From the NCBI GenBank assembly GCA_030147435.1, contig JASKZX010000085.1, positions 1-6,042 on the forward strand: a stretch of 6,042 nucleotides of DNA, given 5' to 3'. The first letter of the stretch is position 1; every line of letters starts with the position of its first letter. Below are positions 1 to 5,850 of this stretch, piece after piece. The position numbers were made by a program, and so were the translations under genes. The stretch is from Savagea sp. GTDB lineage: Bacteria; Bacillota; Bacilli; Bacillales_A; Planococcaceae. The notes under the pieces were generated by a model. The model did not search any database, was not told where the DNA came from, and saw only the letters and a program-made list of their open reading frames with translations.

Positions 1-269
1 TCTCCTTGAAAGTCCGCATGATCATTCATCACGGAGTGATCGTACACGCCGTGAACGAGATCTTTTAACTGTTTAAAGTCAATTAAGAATCCGACATCAT
101 CTAACTCGTCTCCGACAATCGTAATATTTGTAAAATACGTATGTCCGTGCATTCGCTGACAAACTCCTGCCGAAGGGTCAGGAATGAAATGTGCTGCTGC
201 AAAATGCATATCTTTATTTAATTCATAACGATAATCGTGTGGAGGTGTTGGATAAAACTGTTGTAACAT
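1..269 (-). CDS. queD: 6-carboxy-5,6,7,8-tetrahydropterin synthase QueD, N-terminal part (runs off left edge)
   Basis: QueD converts 7,8-dihydroneopterin triphosphate to 6-carboxytetrahydropterin, the first committed step of preQ0/queuosine synthesis in the cytoplasm. The visible 89 codons begin [10 protein letters not shown] and continue off the window. They show the family's zinc-site histidines: H27 in HFAAAH, then H41 and H43 in CQRMHGH. C37 sits in the position of the catalytic cysteine, and an Asp-His pair (D77-H78 in YDHSVMND) matches the catalytic dyad. The LIDF segment (62-65) is also typical. The ATG at 269 is supported by AAAGGAGG at 284-277 with 7 nt spacing. This ATG shares base 269 with the queC stop codon (TAATG), so translation is probably coupled and both genes should share the preQ1-controlled transcript. 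About 40% of the protein is missing at the edge, including the last catalytic region, so integrity cannot be judged. Confidence 0.95.
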   Translation of the reverse strand, partial: MLQQFYPTPPHDYRYELNKDMHFAAAHFIPDPSAGVCQRMHGHTYFTNITIVGDELDDVGFLIDFKQLKDLVHGVYDHSVMNDHADFQG

Positions 270-925
270 TAACGTTCCTCCTTTCGTGCAAGATATTCAT
301 CGAGTCCGCGTTGGCGCAACTTACAAGCAGGGCATGTGCCGCAACCTTTCGACGGAATACCTTCGTAACACGTAAGCGTATGCTTCTCAATATATTCAAG
401 CGCTCCAAGCTCATCCGACAATGCCCATACTTCTGATTTATCACGCCACATAAGCGGCGTATGGTAAACGAAATCGGTTTCCATCGCGAGATTGATCGTT
501 ACATTGAGTGATTTAACAAAATCATCTCGGCAGTCAGGGTATCCGCTAAAGTCTGTTTCGCTCACACCGGTTACGATATGTCGTGCACCGACGTGATAAG
601 CATAAACGGCTGCGAAAGAGAAAAAGAGATGGTTTCTTCCAGGGACAAATGTCGATGGCAAGTCTCCTTCTTTTTCTTCAATCGGAATATTTTGGTCGGT
701 TAATGCATTTGGCGCTAAATGTTGAAATAAGTCGACATCTAATACGTAGATCGGCACGTTTACGTCTTTAGCAATTGCTTTTGCATGTTCGACTTCTAAA
801 CTGTGACGTTGTCCGTAATTAAATGTTAAGGCATAAACTTCTTTAAATTGTTGTTTTGCCCAAAAAAGGCAAGTTGTACTATCTTGGCCACCGCTAAACA
901 CGACGACCGCTTTTTCATTATTCAA
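269..925 (-). CDS. queC: 7-cyano-7-deazaguanine (preQ0) synthase QueC
   Basis: QueC is a cytoplasmic ATP-dependent enzyme that turns 7-carboxy-7-deazaguanine and ammonia into preQ0, the precursor of queuosine in tRNA. The protein starts [20 protein letters not shown]. The PP-loop ATP-binding motif SGGQDS is at residues 11-16, and the conserved segments [10 protein letters not shown] (89-98) and [11 protein letters not shown] (124-134) are present. Four cysteines in TCYEG and GCGTCPACK (C186, C195, C198, C201) form the expected zinc site. A longer reading from GTG 934 is open, but the Shine-Dalgarno AAGGAG (939-934) overlaps that GTG. TTG 925 lies 8 nt beyond it and gives 218 aa, matching the roughly 219 aa of Bacillus QueC, so TTG 925 is chosen. 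The gene sits directly behind a preQ1-I aptamer and overlaps queD by one base. No truncation or missing key residue is seen. Confidence 0.96.
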   Translation of the reverse strand: MNNEKAVVVFSGGQDSTTCLFWAKQQFKEVYALTFNYGQRHSLEVEHAKAIAKDVNVPIYVLDVDLFQHLAPNALTDQNIPIEEKEGDLPSTFVPGRNHLFFSFAAVYAYHVGARHIVTGVSETDFSGYPDCRDDFVKSLNVTINLAMETDFVYHTPLMWRDKSEVWALSDELGALEYIEKHTLTCYEGIPSKGCGTCPACKLRQRGLDEYLARKEER

Positions 926-933
926 TAGATTCA

Positions 934-939
934 CTCCTT
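934..939 (-). promoter_or_regulatory. queC Shine-Dalgarno within the preQ1 aptamer tail
   Basis: AAGGAG lies 8 nt before TTG 925 and is the only good ribosome binding site for queC. Its first four bases are also the 3' end of the preQ1-I aptamer consensus (ACTAAGG). Ligand-stabilised pseudoknot formation would therefore hide the site. The position rules out the upstream in-frame GTG 934 as a start. Confidence 0.8.
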
Positions 940-971
940 AGTTTTGTTAACGGGGGAGATTTCGAACCCCG
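936..971 (-). ncRNA. preQ1-I riboswitch aptamer controlling queC-queD
   Basis: Reading the minus strand, P1 is CGGGG (971-967) pairing with CCCCG (955-951). The 11-nt loop TTCGAAATCTC (966-956) ends in a C just before the 3' P1 strand, where class I aptamers place the cytosine that pairs with preQ1 (C956). The A-rich tail TTAACAAAACTAAGG (950-936) closely matches known preQ1-I tails, which are related to UUAACAAAACAAGG in the Thermoanaerobacter tengcongensis aptamer (recalled, not searched). The P2 pseudoknot is less clear; C964-G937 and G963-C941 are candidates. There is no room for a terminator between the aptamer and queC, and the tail contains the Shine-Dalgarno. This points to translational repression by preQ1, the pathway end product. 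Class, position and downstream genes agree, so confidence is high. Confidence 0.88.
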
Positions 972-1012
972 GCACTTTTGTGCAGAGCAAAATCGCTCAC
1001 TGTTAGCGTAAC
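972..1012 (-). other. Queue of three short hairpins in the queC leader
   Basis: Three small stem-loops follow one another immediately upstream of the preQ1 aptamer on the minus strand. They are GTTA-CGC-TAAC (1012-1002), GAGCG-ATTT-TGCTC (998-985, last pair G-T) and GCAC-AAAA-GTGC (983-972). The third abuts P1 with no spacer and could stack on it. None has a following T-run, so they are not intrinsic terminators. Their role is unknown; leader stabilisation or aptamer folding support are possibilities. Confidence 0.5.
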
Positions 1013-1033
1013 TCGTTTTTTTGAAAAAAACAA
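1005..1033 (-). promoter_or_regulatory. Weak candidate promoter for queC-queD
   Basis: A TTGTTT at 1033-1028 and TACGCT at 1010-1005 are separated by 17 bp on the minus strand. Each box matches only about half of the sigma-A consensus. The position just after the upstream terminator and about 35 bp before the aptamer is right for a queC promoter, and the surrounding T/A-rich tract (1048-1016) would help. The call rests mainly on position. Confidence 0.3.
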
Positions 1034-1041
1034 ATCAAAAT

Positions 1042-1079
1042 AAAAAAACGCCTGTACTTTATAAAATAAAGTACAAGCG
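1042..1079 (-). terminator. Intrinsic terminator after the DUF2653-like gene
   Basis: A 14-bp stem (1079-1066 with 1062-1049, one G-T pair) with a 3-nt loop is followed on the minus strand by seven T residues (1048-1042). It starts 7 nt after the stop codon of the 1086-1376 gene and separates that unit from the queC leader. The plus-strand side has only a weak T-run, and no plus-strand gene ends here. Confidence 0.93.
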
Positions 1080-1085
1080 CTCGTT

Positions 1086-1376
1086 TTATTCATCGATGTT
1101 GGCATAAAATGTGCCGTCTTCATCCATTTGAAGATCGATACTTGCAGCCATTGGATCGACATCTGTATATTGGTCTAAATACATTCGAATGCCGGCAATG
1201 AGCTTAGGTGTATCGATTTCGAGTTCACGTTCATCGAAGTAAAGTTCTGCACCGAATGGCGAACTCCACTCATCGTCATAAAATAACTCGACTTCAATGT
1301 TGTCAGGAATCGTATTGAACTCGCGCGCTCCAAATAAGCAAGCGGCATTGATTAACTCTTGTTGGTCTAATACCAT
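1086..1376 (-). CDS. DUF2653/YxcD-like small acidic protein
   Basis: The 96-aa product begins MVLDQQELINAACLFGA and is strongly acidic, with many Asp and Glu residues and no cysteine pair, signal peptide or membrane segment. The opening pattern of hydrophobic residues around QELINAACL, followed by a VELFYDDE strand and a FGAELYF strand, resembles the short DUF2653 family (B. subtilis YxcD) from memory; this was not searched. Its function is unknown. The ATG at 1376 is preferred over GTG 1379 because AAGGAGG (1390-1384) stands 7 nt from the ATG and only 4 nt from the GTG. The ribosome binding site overlaps the stop of the upstream membrane-protein gene (12-nt gap), so the two are co-transcribed and end at the terminator at 1042-1079. 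The gene is probably real. Confidence 0.8.
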   Translation of the reverse strand: MVLDQQELINAACLFGAREFNTIPDNIEVELFYDDEWSSPFGAELYFDERELEIDTPKLIAGIRMYLDQYTDVDPMAASIDLQMDEDGTFYANIDE

Positions 1377-1388
1377 CACGTTTCCTCC

Positions 1389-1841
1389 TTATCGGTCGGT
1401 ACGGTTTTTCTCTTGTTCTACTTTGTAAGCGATATACTTTTTAAATAAGTAGCGAACGAGCATAATAACAGCAACGATTGCTAAAATGTTAATGAGAAGT
1501 CCAAAAATAGCACCCATTGCTCCCATATTCGCGAGTAAACCACCGAAGAGAAGTCCTGCAAGTCCACCGAAAAGAAGACCTCCCATAAGACCGCCCATCA
1601 TGCCACCTTTTTTCTGTTGGTTTGCAGTTTGCTTGTTTTTAGTTTGTTCTTGTTTCGGTTTTTGTTCTTGTTTTTTCGTATTTTGGAAGTTTGATTTATT
1701 TGGTGATTTAAATCCACCTTTTCCTGATTTGAAGCGCTTCGCTTCTACTGTTGAATCATCTTGCATGACAATATCCATAATAGGTGTGAATGAAAATAAT
1801 ACTGTCAGTGCAATAAATGCTGCAAATATTTTTTTAACCAT
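1389..1841 (-). CDS. Small Gly-rich membrane protein (resembles N-terminal part of Tim44-like proteins)
   Basis: This 150-aa protein has an N-terminal hydrophobic segment (about residues 5-26), then VEAKRF, a possible signal-peptidase site after A34. A charged Lys/Gln-rich linker follows (about 35-78). Next is a Gly-rich stretch with repeated GG and GxxxG-like spacing (79-105), then a hydrophobic membrane segment (about 108-130) and a basic tail. The signal-like start, the EAKRF-type motif and the Gly-rich middle recall the front half of bacterial Tim44-like proteins, but the Tim44 domain itself is absent. I do not know its function. ATG 1841 is backed by AGGAGGT (1853-1847). A DUF2653-like gene follows 12 nt after its stop. 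The Lys/Gln linker suggests an extended segment outside the membrane, but topology is uncertain. Confidence 0.85.
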   Translation of the reverse strand: MVKKIFAAFIALTVLFSFTPIMDIVMQDDSTVEAKRFKSGKGGFKSPNKSNFQNTKKQEQKPKQEQTKNKQTANQQKKGGMMGGLMGGLLFGGLAGLLFGGLLANMGAMGAIFGLLINILAIVAVIMLVRYLFKKYIAYKVEQEKNRTDR

Positions 1842-1875
1842 TGTAGACCTCCTAATGTACTTTTATGGTATGTAT

Positions 1876-1904
1876 ATTGTAACTGAATGAAAAGGAAAAC
1901 GAAA
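1876..1904 (-). promoter_or_regulatory. Weak candidate promoter for the membrane-protein gene
   Basis: TACAAT (1881-1876) is a good -10 box on the minus strand, about 35 nt before ATG 1841. The box 17 bp upstream (TTTCGT, 1904-1899) matches the -35 consensus poorly, so the call relies on the -10 and on position. Confidence 0.3.
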
Positions 1905-1907
1905 GCA

Positions 1908-1935
1908 TTGTACATCGACATTTTTTTGATATACT
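1908..1935 (+). promoter_or_regulatory. Promoter for the helicase gene
   Basis: The -10 box TATACT (1930-1935) is near consensus and preceded by TGA, giving an extended -10 (TGATATACT). A partial -35 TTGTAC (1908-1913) lies 16 bp upstream. It stands about 30 bp before the GTG start and faces away from the minus-strand unit, so the 126-bp gap 1842-1967 is a divergent promoter region. No operator-like inverted repeat was noticed in it. Confidence 0.6.
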
Positions 1936-1967
1936 AAACGAATGGATGAAAGAAAGGAACGGATAAT

Positions 1968-4127
1968 GTGAATGGATGGATCCATGCAGTTGAAGAGAGA
2001 TTACATATAACATTGAATAAAGAACAACGAGCGGTGATCAATCATGCATTCGGTCCAGCGCTCGTTTTAGCTTGTCCTGGGTCAGGAAAAACGACGACAT
2101 TAATTTTACGAATCGGTGCGCTATTAGCCCGAGGAGTCGAATCAAAAAGAATACTGGCGATTACGTTTAGTAAACAAGCGGCACTTGAGCTACAAGCGCG
2201 ATTTTCTGCATTTTTTCCGCAAACAGAGATGCCTTTATTTTCAACGATTCATCGTCTAGCGTTTTATATGACGAGAGAAGTGTTAGCACAAAGAGGAATT
2301 CCTTATCGCTTTTTAGAAAGCGCGAGTAGCCCAAAGTCGAAGCGAGATATTTTACAAGAAATATATCGTCACGTGACGAATGATTATTTGCAAGACGACC
2401 GCTTACAAGAGTTAGAAACGTTTATGAGTGAAATGAAAAATAAAATGATACCGCTGCGCGAGTGGGAACGATATGAGCCGTTTCGTGAGGCGGGAAAAAT
2501 CGGACAATTGTATGAAAAGTGGAAAAAAAGTGATGAATATTACCGATGGATCGACTTTGACGATATGTTGACAATCGCAGAAGAAGCACTTCGAACGATT
2601 CCTTCATTTCGTATGAAACATGCGAGCCAATACGATTTTATATTAACAGATGAAAGCCAAGATACATCACTCGTGCAACATCGGTTAATTGAACAACTTG
2701 CTTCTGTTCATCACAACTTGTTTGTCGTCGCCGATGATGATCAATCGATTTATACGTGGCGAGGAGCAAGTCCAGAGTATTTGTTACAGTTCGAACAACG
2801 GTATCCGCAAAGCGCGGTCTATTATTTAACGACGAATTACCGTTCAGGAGAAAACATCGTTCGGGCAGCGAATCAATTGATCCGTAGAAATCAAAATCGT
2901 TATGAAAAAGAGATGCATGCGGCAGTGACATATTCAGGAAGTCTTGTCATTCAATCGTTTCGAGATACGTATGAGCAAATGAACTATGTAGCAAGTGAAC
3001 TCGTAAAAGAAGAAGAGCTCGGTGAAGTCGCTGTACTTTTTCGTAATCACTTTTCTTCAACGATGTATGCGAGTGAATTGCACCGCCGCGGCATTCCATT
3101 TTATATGAAAGATGCGGATCATCACTTCTTTTCTCATTGGCTCGTACGTGATGTGCTAAGTTTTATGCGATTAATTGACGAACCGAATGATCGTCGAGCA
3201 TTTCGTCAAATTGCATTTAAATTAGAACTTTATTTATCGAGAAAAATGTTAGAAGCTTTTGAACAGTACGAAGGCGATGAAACGAATGTATTTGATCGGT
3301 TCATTGCGGCGAATCCGTCGCTTCGAACGTATCAAAAAGATGGATTGTTACAAATGAAAGATGCTTATGCATCGTTGAAAGGAGCAACACCTTCAACGAT
3401 TTTAGAAACAATCCGTCATGAATTTCAATATGAAGAAGCGATTCGAAGCCGCGCTGAAACATTCGGTCACCGAATTGATTATTTACTCGATATGTATGAG
3501 ACGCTAGAAACGATCGCTCGTGAACATGAAACCGTCGAGCAGTTTTTACAAGCGTTAGAAGAGTTAAAACGAGTGATGCAAGAGGCGAAAAAAGAGCGGA
3601 CAGGAGACGTCGTTACTTTATCGACGATTCATTCTGCAAAAGGGTTAGAGTGGAAAAGAGTCTTTATGATCGACTTACAACAAGGAATTTTACCGACCGA
3701 AGAAGATGAGGCGTCGATCGAACGGTTAGAAGAAGCTCGTCGTTTATTTTACGTCGGTATGACGCGAGCGAAGGAACGAGTCGAGTTGTTATCCGTCGAA
3801 CAGTCCAAAGGGAAAAAAGCGACAGAATCTCGATTCGTCTCAGAAGTGAGATATGACTTGCTACCAGAAGAAGAACGACGAAAAAAGCAAGAAGTCGTCT
3901 CTAAACGAACGAAAAAACATCGTTTGATGAAAAAAGAAACGTCTCCTTTACAAGAACAACCATTCACCGAAAACATGACGGTTATTCATCGGGTGTTTGG
4001 GGAAGGTGTTATTACATCGATCATTGATACGACAGTGTTCGTTCGCTTTAAAGATCGTGAGAGAAAATTTGATTTACCGACCGTTATTCAATATGAAATG
4101 CTTCATCCGAATGAAGAAAAAATGTAA
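1968..4127 (+). CDS. UvrD/PcrA-type superfamily 1A DNA helicase
   Basis: The 719-aa protein is an ATP-dependent DNA helicase of the UvrD/Rep/PcrA group, expected to unwind DNA 3' to 5' in repair or replication-conflict resolution. Visible motifs are the Q motif (LNKEQRAVI, 16-24), Walker A ACPGSGKTT (35-43, K41), Ia (ITFSKQAALELQAR, 65-78), motif II DESQD (228-232), III (ADDDQSIYTWRGA, 255-267), IV (NYRSGENIV, 290-298), V (TIHSAKGLEWKRV, 553-565) and VI (LFYVGMTRAKER, 593-604). A basic linker (about 636-657) leads to a C-terminal segment (671-711, with VIHRVFGEGVI) resembling the PcrA Tudor-like RNA-polymerase-binding module. Motif II usually reads DEYQD or DEFQD; Ser here is a variant with the catalytic Asp-Glu intact. 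Start GTG 1968 has AAAGGA 9 nt upstream. It could be a paralogue such as YjcD rather than PcrA itself; which one needs whole-protein comparison. Confidence 0.94.
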   Translation: MNGWIHAVEERLHITLNKEQRAVINHAFGPALVLACPGSGKTTTLILRIGALLARGVESKRILAITFSKQAALELQARFSAFFPQTEMPLFSTIHRLAFYMTREVLAQRGIPYRFLESASSPKSKRDILQEIYRHVTNDYLQDDRLQELETFMSEMKNKMIPLREWERYEPFREAGKIGQLYEKWKKSDEYYRWIDFDDMLTIAEEALRTIPSFRMKHASQYDFILTDESQDTSLVQHRLIEQLASVHHNLFVVADDDQSIYTWRGASPEYLLQFEQRYPQSAVYYLTTNYRSGENIVRAANQLIRRNQNRYEKEMHAAVTYSGSLVIQSFRDTYEQMNYVASELVKEEELGEVAVLFRNHFSSTMYASELHRRGIPFYMKDADHHFFSHWLVRDVLSFMRLIDEPNDRRAFRQIAFKLELYLSRKMLEAFEQYEGDETNVFDRFIAANPSLRTYQKDGLLQMKDAYASLKGATPSTILETIRHEFQYEEAIRSRAETFGHRIDYLLDMYETLETIAREHETVEQFLQALEELKRVMQEAKKERTGDVVTLSTIHSAKGLEWKRVFMIDLQQGILPTEEDEASIERLEEARRLFYVGMTRAKERVELLSVEQSKGKKATESRFVSEVRYDLLPEEERRKKQEVVSKRTKKHRLMKKETSPLQEQPFTENMTVIHRVFGEGVITSIIDTTVFVRFKDRERKFDLPTVIQYEMLHPNEEKM

Positions 4128-4133
4128 AAGGCC

Positions 4134-4162
4134 TTGACATTCGATAAAATCGTGTGTACGAT
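4134..4162 (+). promoter_or_regulatory. Sigma-A promoter of the T-box/NhaC operon
   Basis: A perfect -35 TTGACA (4134-4139) is followed after exactly 17 bp by TACGAT (4157-4162), giving a likely transcription start near 4169-4170. The -35 begins only 6 nt after the helicase stop codon at 4127. There is no terminator between them, so helicase transcripts may read into the leader. Confidence 0.82.
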
Positions 4163-4168
4163 TTCTAT

Positions 4169-4420
4169 CAATTCCAAGTTTGCAAACAGGAAATGAAAAA
4201 AATAAAGCAATCGATGCTACAAAACAAGTAGGGACGCTCCGGTCAGCAAATAGAGACTAAACGGGTGGTGAAAGTTTAGGCGAGGGCGGTAACGAAATAC
4301 AGTAGCGCATATCGATTAAGATAAGTGAACGTGCGTAAAAAATGAATGATACGTACGTTAACGAGGGTGGTAACGCGGAGAGCTTCTTCGTCCCTTTTCG
4401 GGATGAAGAGGCTCTTTTTG
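4169..4420 (+). ncRNA. T-box leader, probable tyrosyl-tRNA sensor
   Basis: T-box leaders bind an uncharged tRNA to prevent termination. Stem I is closed by AATCGAT (4209-4215)/ATCGATT (4311-4317) and GCTAC (4216-4220)/GTAGC (4302-4306). Its specifier loop has AGTA (4227-4230) opposite GAA (4294-4296), the loop-E motif, followed by TAC (4298-4300) and a purine, the best specifier codon (Tyr). AGAGA (4252-4256) precedes the apical hairpin CTAAAC/GTTTAG (4257-4279) with its GGTG-containing loop. Stem III is AACGTGCGTA (4328-4337)/TACGTACGTT (4350-4359). The T-box motif AGGGTGGTAACGCG (4364-4377) contains TGGT, which fits a tRNA ending ACCA (A73), as for tRNA-Tyr. Only 10 nt separate Stem I from Stem III, so Stem II and IIA/B are absent. 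Specifier register is inferred; ATA (Ile) is one base away and less likely. Confidence 0.88.
4379..4420 (+). terminator. T-box-controlled intrinsic terminator
   Basis: AGCTTCTTCGTCCC (4381-4394) pairs along 14 bp, with two wobbles, with GGGATGAAGAGGCT (4400-4413), loop TTTTC, and is followed by CTTTTT (4414-4419). Two more pairs (4379-4380 with 4414-4415) extend the stem. The T-box AGGG (4364-4367) can instead pair with CCCT (4392-4395), which disrupts the hairpin. These are the alternative antiterminator/terminator states. Confidence 0.93.
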
Positions 4421-4431
4421 TGTTTGAAAAA

Positions 4432-4438
4432 AGAAAGG
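4432..4438 (+). promoter_or_regulatory. Ribosome binding site deciding the NhaC-type start
   Basis: AGAAAGG ends 9 nt before TTG 4448, which is a good distance. It is too close to the alternative in-frame GTG at 4439. The distant in-frame ATG at 4346 lies inside the T-box leader, before the terminator, and has no ribosome binding site of its own. Confidence 0.75.
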
Positions 4439-4447
4439 GTGAGCGTA

Positions 4448-5830
4448 TTGTTAACGATTCAAGAAGTAAGAAAAACCCCATTTTGGGAAGCAGTTTTATT
4501 ATCGATTCTCGTCGTTGGAACGATCGGAGGGAGTATTTATTTCTTCGAAGTCGCACCACATATTCCGATTTTACTATCGACATTTTTCTTAATTTTATAC
4601 GGACTATTTCGCGGCATTGATTATAAAACGATGGAACACGGCATGGTACAAGGAGCAAGTAGTGGAATGGGAGCGGTTTTCCTATTCTTCTTTATCGGAA
4701 TTTTAGTCAGTAGTTGGATCATCGGTGGAACGATTCCGACACTCATGTATTTAGGATTTAGCTTTATTTCACCGACATTTTTCTTAGCGACAGTATTTGT
4801 CGTTACAGGAATTATCGGAATTTCAGTTGGAAGTTCATTGACGACAGTAGCAACAGTCGGTGTCGCGTTTTTAGGAATGGCGACAGCGCTAGATGTTTCA
4901 TTACCGATGGTTGCTGGAGCGATTGTCAGCGGAGCATTCTTCGGAGATAAAATGTCTCCATTATCTGATACGACGAATTTATCCGCATCTCTCGTCGGTG
5001 TCGATTTATTCGAACATATTAAAAATATGAGTTGGACGACAGTACCTGCTTTTATTATTACTGGTGGTCTCTTTATGTGGTTATCACCAAAAGCAGATGC
5101 GATTCCGATGGAAAACATGCAATCTTTTAAAGAAGGATTGCTTGCAACCGGTATGGTTCATTGGTACGCGCTCATTCCGTTACTCGTTTTAATCGTTTTA
5201 ACATTCCGTAAAACGTCCGCGGTTTTAACATTAGCAATCAGTTCCGTCGTTGCGATCGCCTTATCATATTTACATATGAATTTATCCGCATCTGACGTAA
5301 TGAACATCATGTTCGGTGGTTTTGTGAGCGAAACAGGTCAAGAAGCGATCGATGCCCTCTTAACAAGAGGCGGATTAAATAGTATGATGTTTACAATCGG
5401 TCTCGTTTTACTTGCATTAAGTATGGGAGGATTATTATTTACTCTCGGTATTGTTCAAAGTTTATTACGAAAAGTGCAGCATATGTTGACGAAAGCATCG
5501 TCTGTCGTGACAGCATCAGCTTTAACGGCGATCGGTGTCAACGTCTTTATCGGAGAACAATATTTATCGATCCTTTTAACAGGACAATCGTTCAAAGAAC
5601 ATTATGCGAAAGTAGGGCTCGAAGCGAAAAACTTAAGTCGAGTAATGGAAGATGCGGGGACAGTTGTGAACCCCCTCGTTCCATGGAGTGTTTGTGGTAT
5701 TTTTATAGCAGATGCTTTAGGGGTACCGGTTCTTGCGTACTTACCATTTGCATTTTTCTCTTTACTTTCACCAGTATTAACGATCCTTTTCGGCCTTACA
5801 GGTAAAACGTTGACGAAAACAGCAAAATAA
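4448..5830 (+). CDS. NhaC-family secondary transporter, likely tyrosine (or other amino acid) carrier
   Basis: This is a 460-aa polytopic inner-membrane protein of the NhaC ion/solute antiporter family. It has many hydrophobic segments from residue 14 onward and the family blocks [18 protein letters not shown] (128-145), [18 protein letters not shown] (162-179), [14 protein letters not shown] (369-382) and [17 protein letters not shown] (401-417). NhaC relatives exchange sodium or protons for solutes such as malate/lactate, and members under amino-acid riboregulators have been predicted to carry that amino acid (from memory, for example MetT and LysW). Here the leader points to tyrosine, so tyrosine import coupled to an ion gradient is the best inference; Na+/H+ antiport cannot be excluded. 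A longer reading from ATG 4346 would run through the T-box and terminator. TTG 4448, placed after AGAAAGG, gives [15 protein letters not shown] and normal family length. A nitronate monooxygenase gene follows by 20 nt. Confidence 0.9.
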   Translation: MLTIQEVRKTPFWEAVLLSILVVGTIGGSIYFFEVAPHIPILLSTFFLILYGLFRGIDYKTMEHGMVQGASSGMGAVFLFFFIGILVSSWIIGGTIPTLMYLGFSFISPTFFLATVFVVTGIIGISVGSSLTTVATVGVAFLGMATALDVSLPMVAGAIVSGAFFGDKMSPLSDTTNLSASLVGVDLFEHIKNMSWTTVPAFIITGGLFMWLSPKADAIPMENMQSFKEGLLATGMVHWYALIPLLVLIVLTFRKTSAVLTLAISSVVAIALSYLHMNLSASDVMNIMFGGFVSETGQEAIDALLTRGGLNSMMFTIGLVLLALSMGGLLFTLGIVQSLLRKVQHMLTKASSVVTASALTAIGVNVFIGEQYLSILLTGQSFKEHYAKVGLEAKNLSRVMEDAGTVVNPLVPWSVCGIFIADALGVPVLAYLPFAFFSLLSPVLTILFGLTGKTLTKTAK

Positions 5831-5850
5831 AGGCGAAAGAAGGAATGGAT

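Noticed and set aside
951..972. tRNA T-arm-like sequence (GGGGTTCGAAATC, with matching C-run) suggesting a tRNA remnant or attachment site
   Set aside because: The stem-loop has an 11-nt loop rather than 7, no acceptor, D or anticodon arms are seen around it, and the adjacent TTAACAAAACTAAGG tail and queC position fit a preQ1-I aptamer far better.
1049..1079. Perfect inverted repeat as a possible mobile-element end or operator
   Set aside because: It is directly after a stop codon and followed by seven T residues on the minus strand, so an intrinsic terminator explains it fully.
1486..1890. 134-aa plus-strand reading frame, Pro- and Cys-rich
   Set aside because: It is the antisense shadow of the Gly-rich membrane-protein gene (Gly codons read as Pro) and has no ribosome binding site.
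4281..4300. GGC at 4286-4288 as a glycine specifier codon in the T-box
   Set aside because: The loop-E pair AGTA/GAA places the specifier after 4296, and the TGGT bulge does not match the U73 of Gram-positive tRNA-Gly.
4346..4447. 34-residue N-terminal extension of the NhaC-type protein
   Set aside because: The extension is translated from the T-box and terminator hairpin, is rich in Arg and Ser unlike a membrane protein start, and a well-placed ribosome binding site precedes TTG 4448.
4342..4620. 92-aa plus-strand reading frame starting in the T-box leader
   Set aside because: It runs through the antiterminator and terminator and then overlaps the NhaC-type gene in another frame; no ribosome binding site and no family resemblance.
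4621..5118. 165-aa minus-strand reading frame
   Set aside because: It lies entirely opposite the NhaC-type gene, whose family motifs are clear; the antisense product has no recognisable features or start signal.
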